Part shown: positions 32,036 to 32,223 of the stretch, piece by piece
Position numbering within the stretch: the first letter of the stretch is position 1
Layout: each line of letters begins with the position of its first letter
DNA from: MWDV01 sp964634255
GTDB lineage: Bacteria; Verrucomicrobiota; Verrucomicrobiia; Limisphaerales; MWDV01
DNA: 32,223 bases
NCBI GenBank assembly: GCA_964634255.1
Contig: CAZWJC010000044.1
Coordinates: forward strand, 1 to 32,223
Direction: 5' to 3'
Translations under genes and position numbers: made by a program
Notes under the pieces: generated by a model
What the model saw: only the letters and a program-made list of their open reading frames with translations
Told to the model about the DNA's origin: nothing
The model's database searches: none

Positions 32036-32223
32036 CTGCGGCTGGCACGCGCTTCGGCCAGGCTCATCACCTTGCGCACTACCATCTTGAGGCCACCAGC
32101 ATAGTCGTCATGACTCACTTCGCCTTCAACCACCACCACCGTGTCCTTAACGATGGCGTTGCGGAATTGTTCATACGTATCGCTGAACAATGCCGCCTCG
32201 ATCCGCCCCGTGCGGTCATCCAG
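32036..32223 (-). CDS. dnaE: DNA polymerase III alpha subunit, C-terminal OB-fold piece (partial)
   Basis: The minus-strand frame from the window edge reads LDDRTGRIEAALFSDTYEQ, then IVKDTVVVVEGEVSHDDY and GGLKMVVRKVMSLAEARA. This is the OB-fold near the C-terminus of DnaE. The protein sequence loses family character after SLAEARA, where it runs into the mreC-derived piece, so the normal C-terminus is absent. The rest of the gene would lie outside the window if the junction is real. Confidence 0.8.

Noticed and set aside
31336..32190. Minus-strand frame of 284 codons starting inside the dnaE piece
   Set aside because: Only its first ~45 codons match DnaE; the rest is antisense to mreC and out of frame with the kinase, so it is an artefact of the mosaic.

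Overview
The window looks like a high-GC bacterial chromosome fragment, most probably from a Verrucomicrobiota member of the Pedosphaerales/Limisphaerales type. This is inferred from protein style: a kinase with Wzz-like, secretin-N-like and SecD-P1-like segments, PilC/PilT, a four-helix-bundle plus RhuM pair, and many small exported proteins. There is no rRNA gene to settle the taxonomy. Almost everything before position 22000 is on the minus strand and tightly packed, often with 4-nt ATGA/GTGA overlaps.

Region 1 (1-10862, minus) is a compact glycogen-to-fermentation operon. Read in the direction of transcription it is: SpoIIAA-like protein, 6-phosphofructokinase, a triple fusion (cyclic-nucleotide-binding-like domain + acetate kinase + PduL-type phosphotransacylase), pyruvate kinase, L-lactate dehydrogenase, glycogen phosphorylase, a two-TM potassium-channel-like protein, and a glycogen debranching enzyme cut by the window edge. 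The set covers glycogen breakdown, the two main control kinases of glycolysis, and the lactate and acetate exits.

Region 2 (10952-14387, minus) lies directly upstream and may be co-transcribed. It holds a DUF4239-like membrane protein, a SYLF (Ysc84) protein, a Spy-like exported helical protein, a possible 65-aa ORF, a stand-alone receiver domain and a coiled-coil lipoprotein. It reads as an envelope or stress module.

Region 3 (14645-21822, minus) carries a wHTH-like protein of unknown role next to a truncated RhuM gene, a four-helix-bundle protein, purB, a small membrane protein, pilT, pilC and RNase D.

Region 4 (22146-25747, plus) has a polytopic membrane protein with a faint carotenoid-hydratase-like pattern, a Sua5-type threonylcarbamoyl-AMP synthase and a TolC-family outer-membrane protein. 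Next comes about 900 bp of gene debris (a frameshifted transposase remnant and a 4 x 11-bp tandem repeat), then tRNA-Tyr on the minus strand and about 640 bp of probable decayed membrane-protein sequence.

Region 5 (27371-31780, minus) is a very large Ser/Thr kinase-type multidomain membrane protein lacking its kinase N-lobe. The last ~450 bp are a mosaic: the kinase stops abruptly, an internal mreC piece follows on the plus strand, then the C-terminal end of dnaE on the minus strand. This looks like an assembly chimera or a sharp rearrangement and should be treated with caution.
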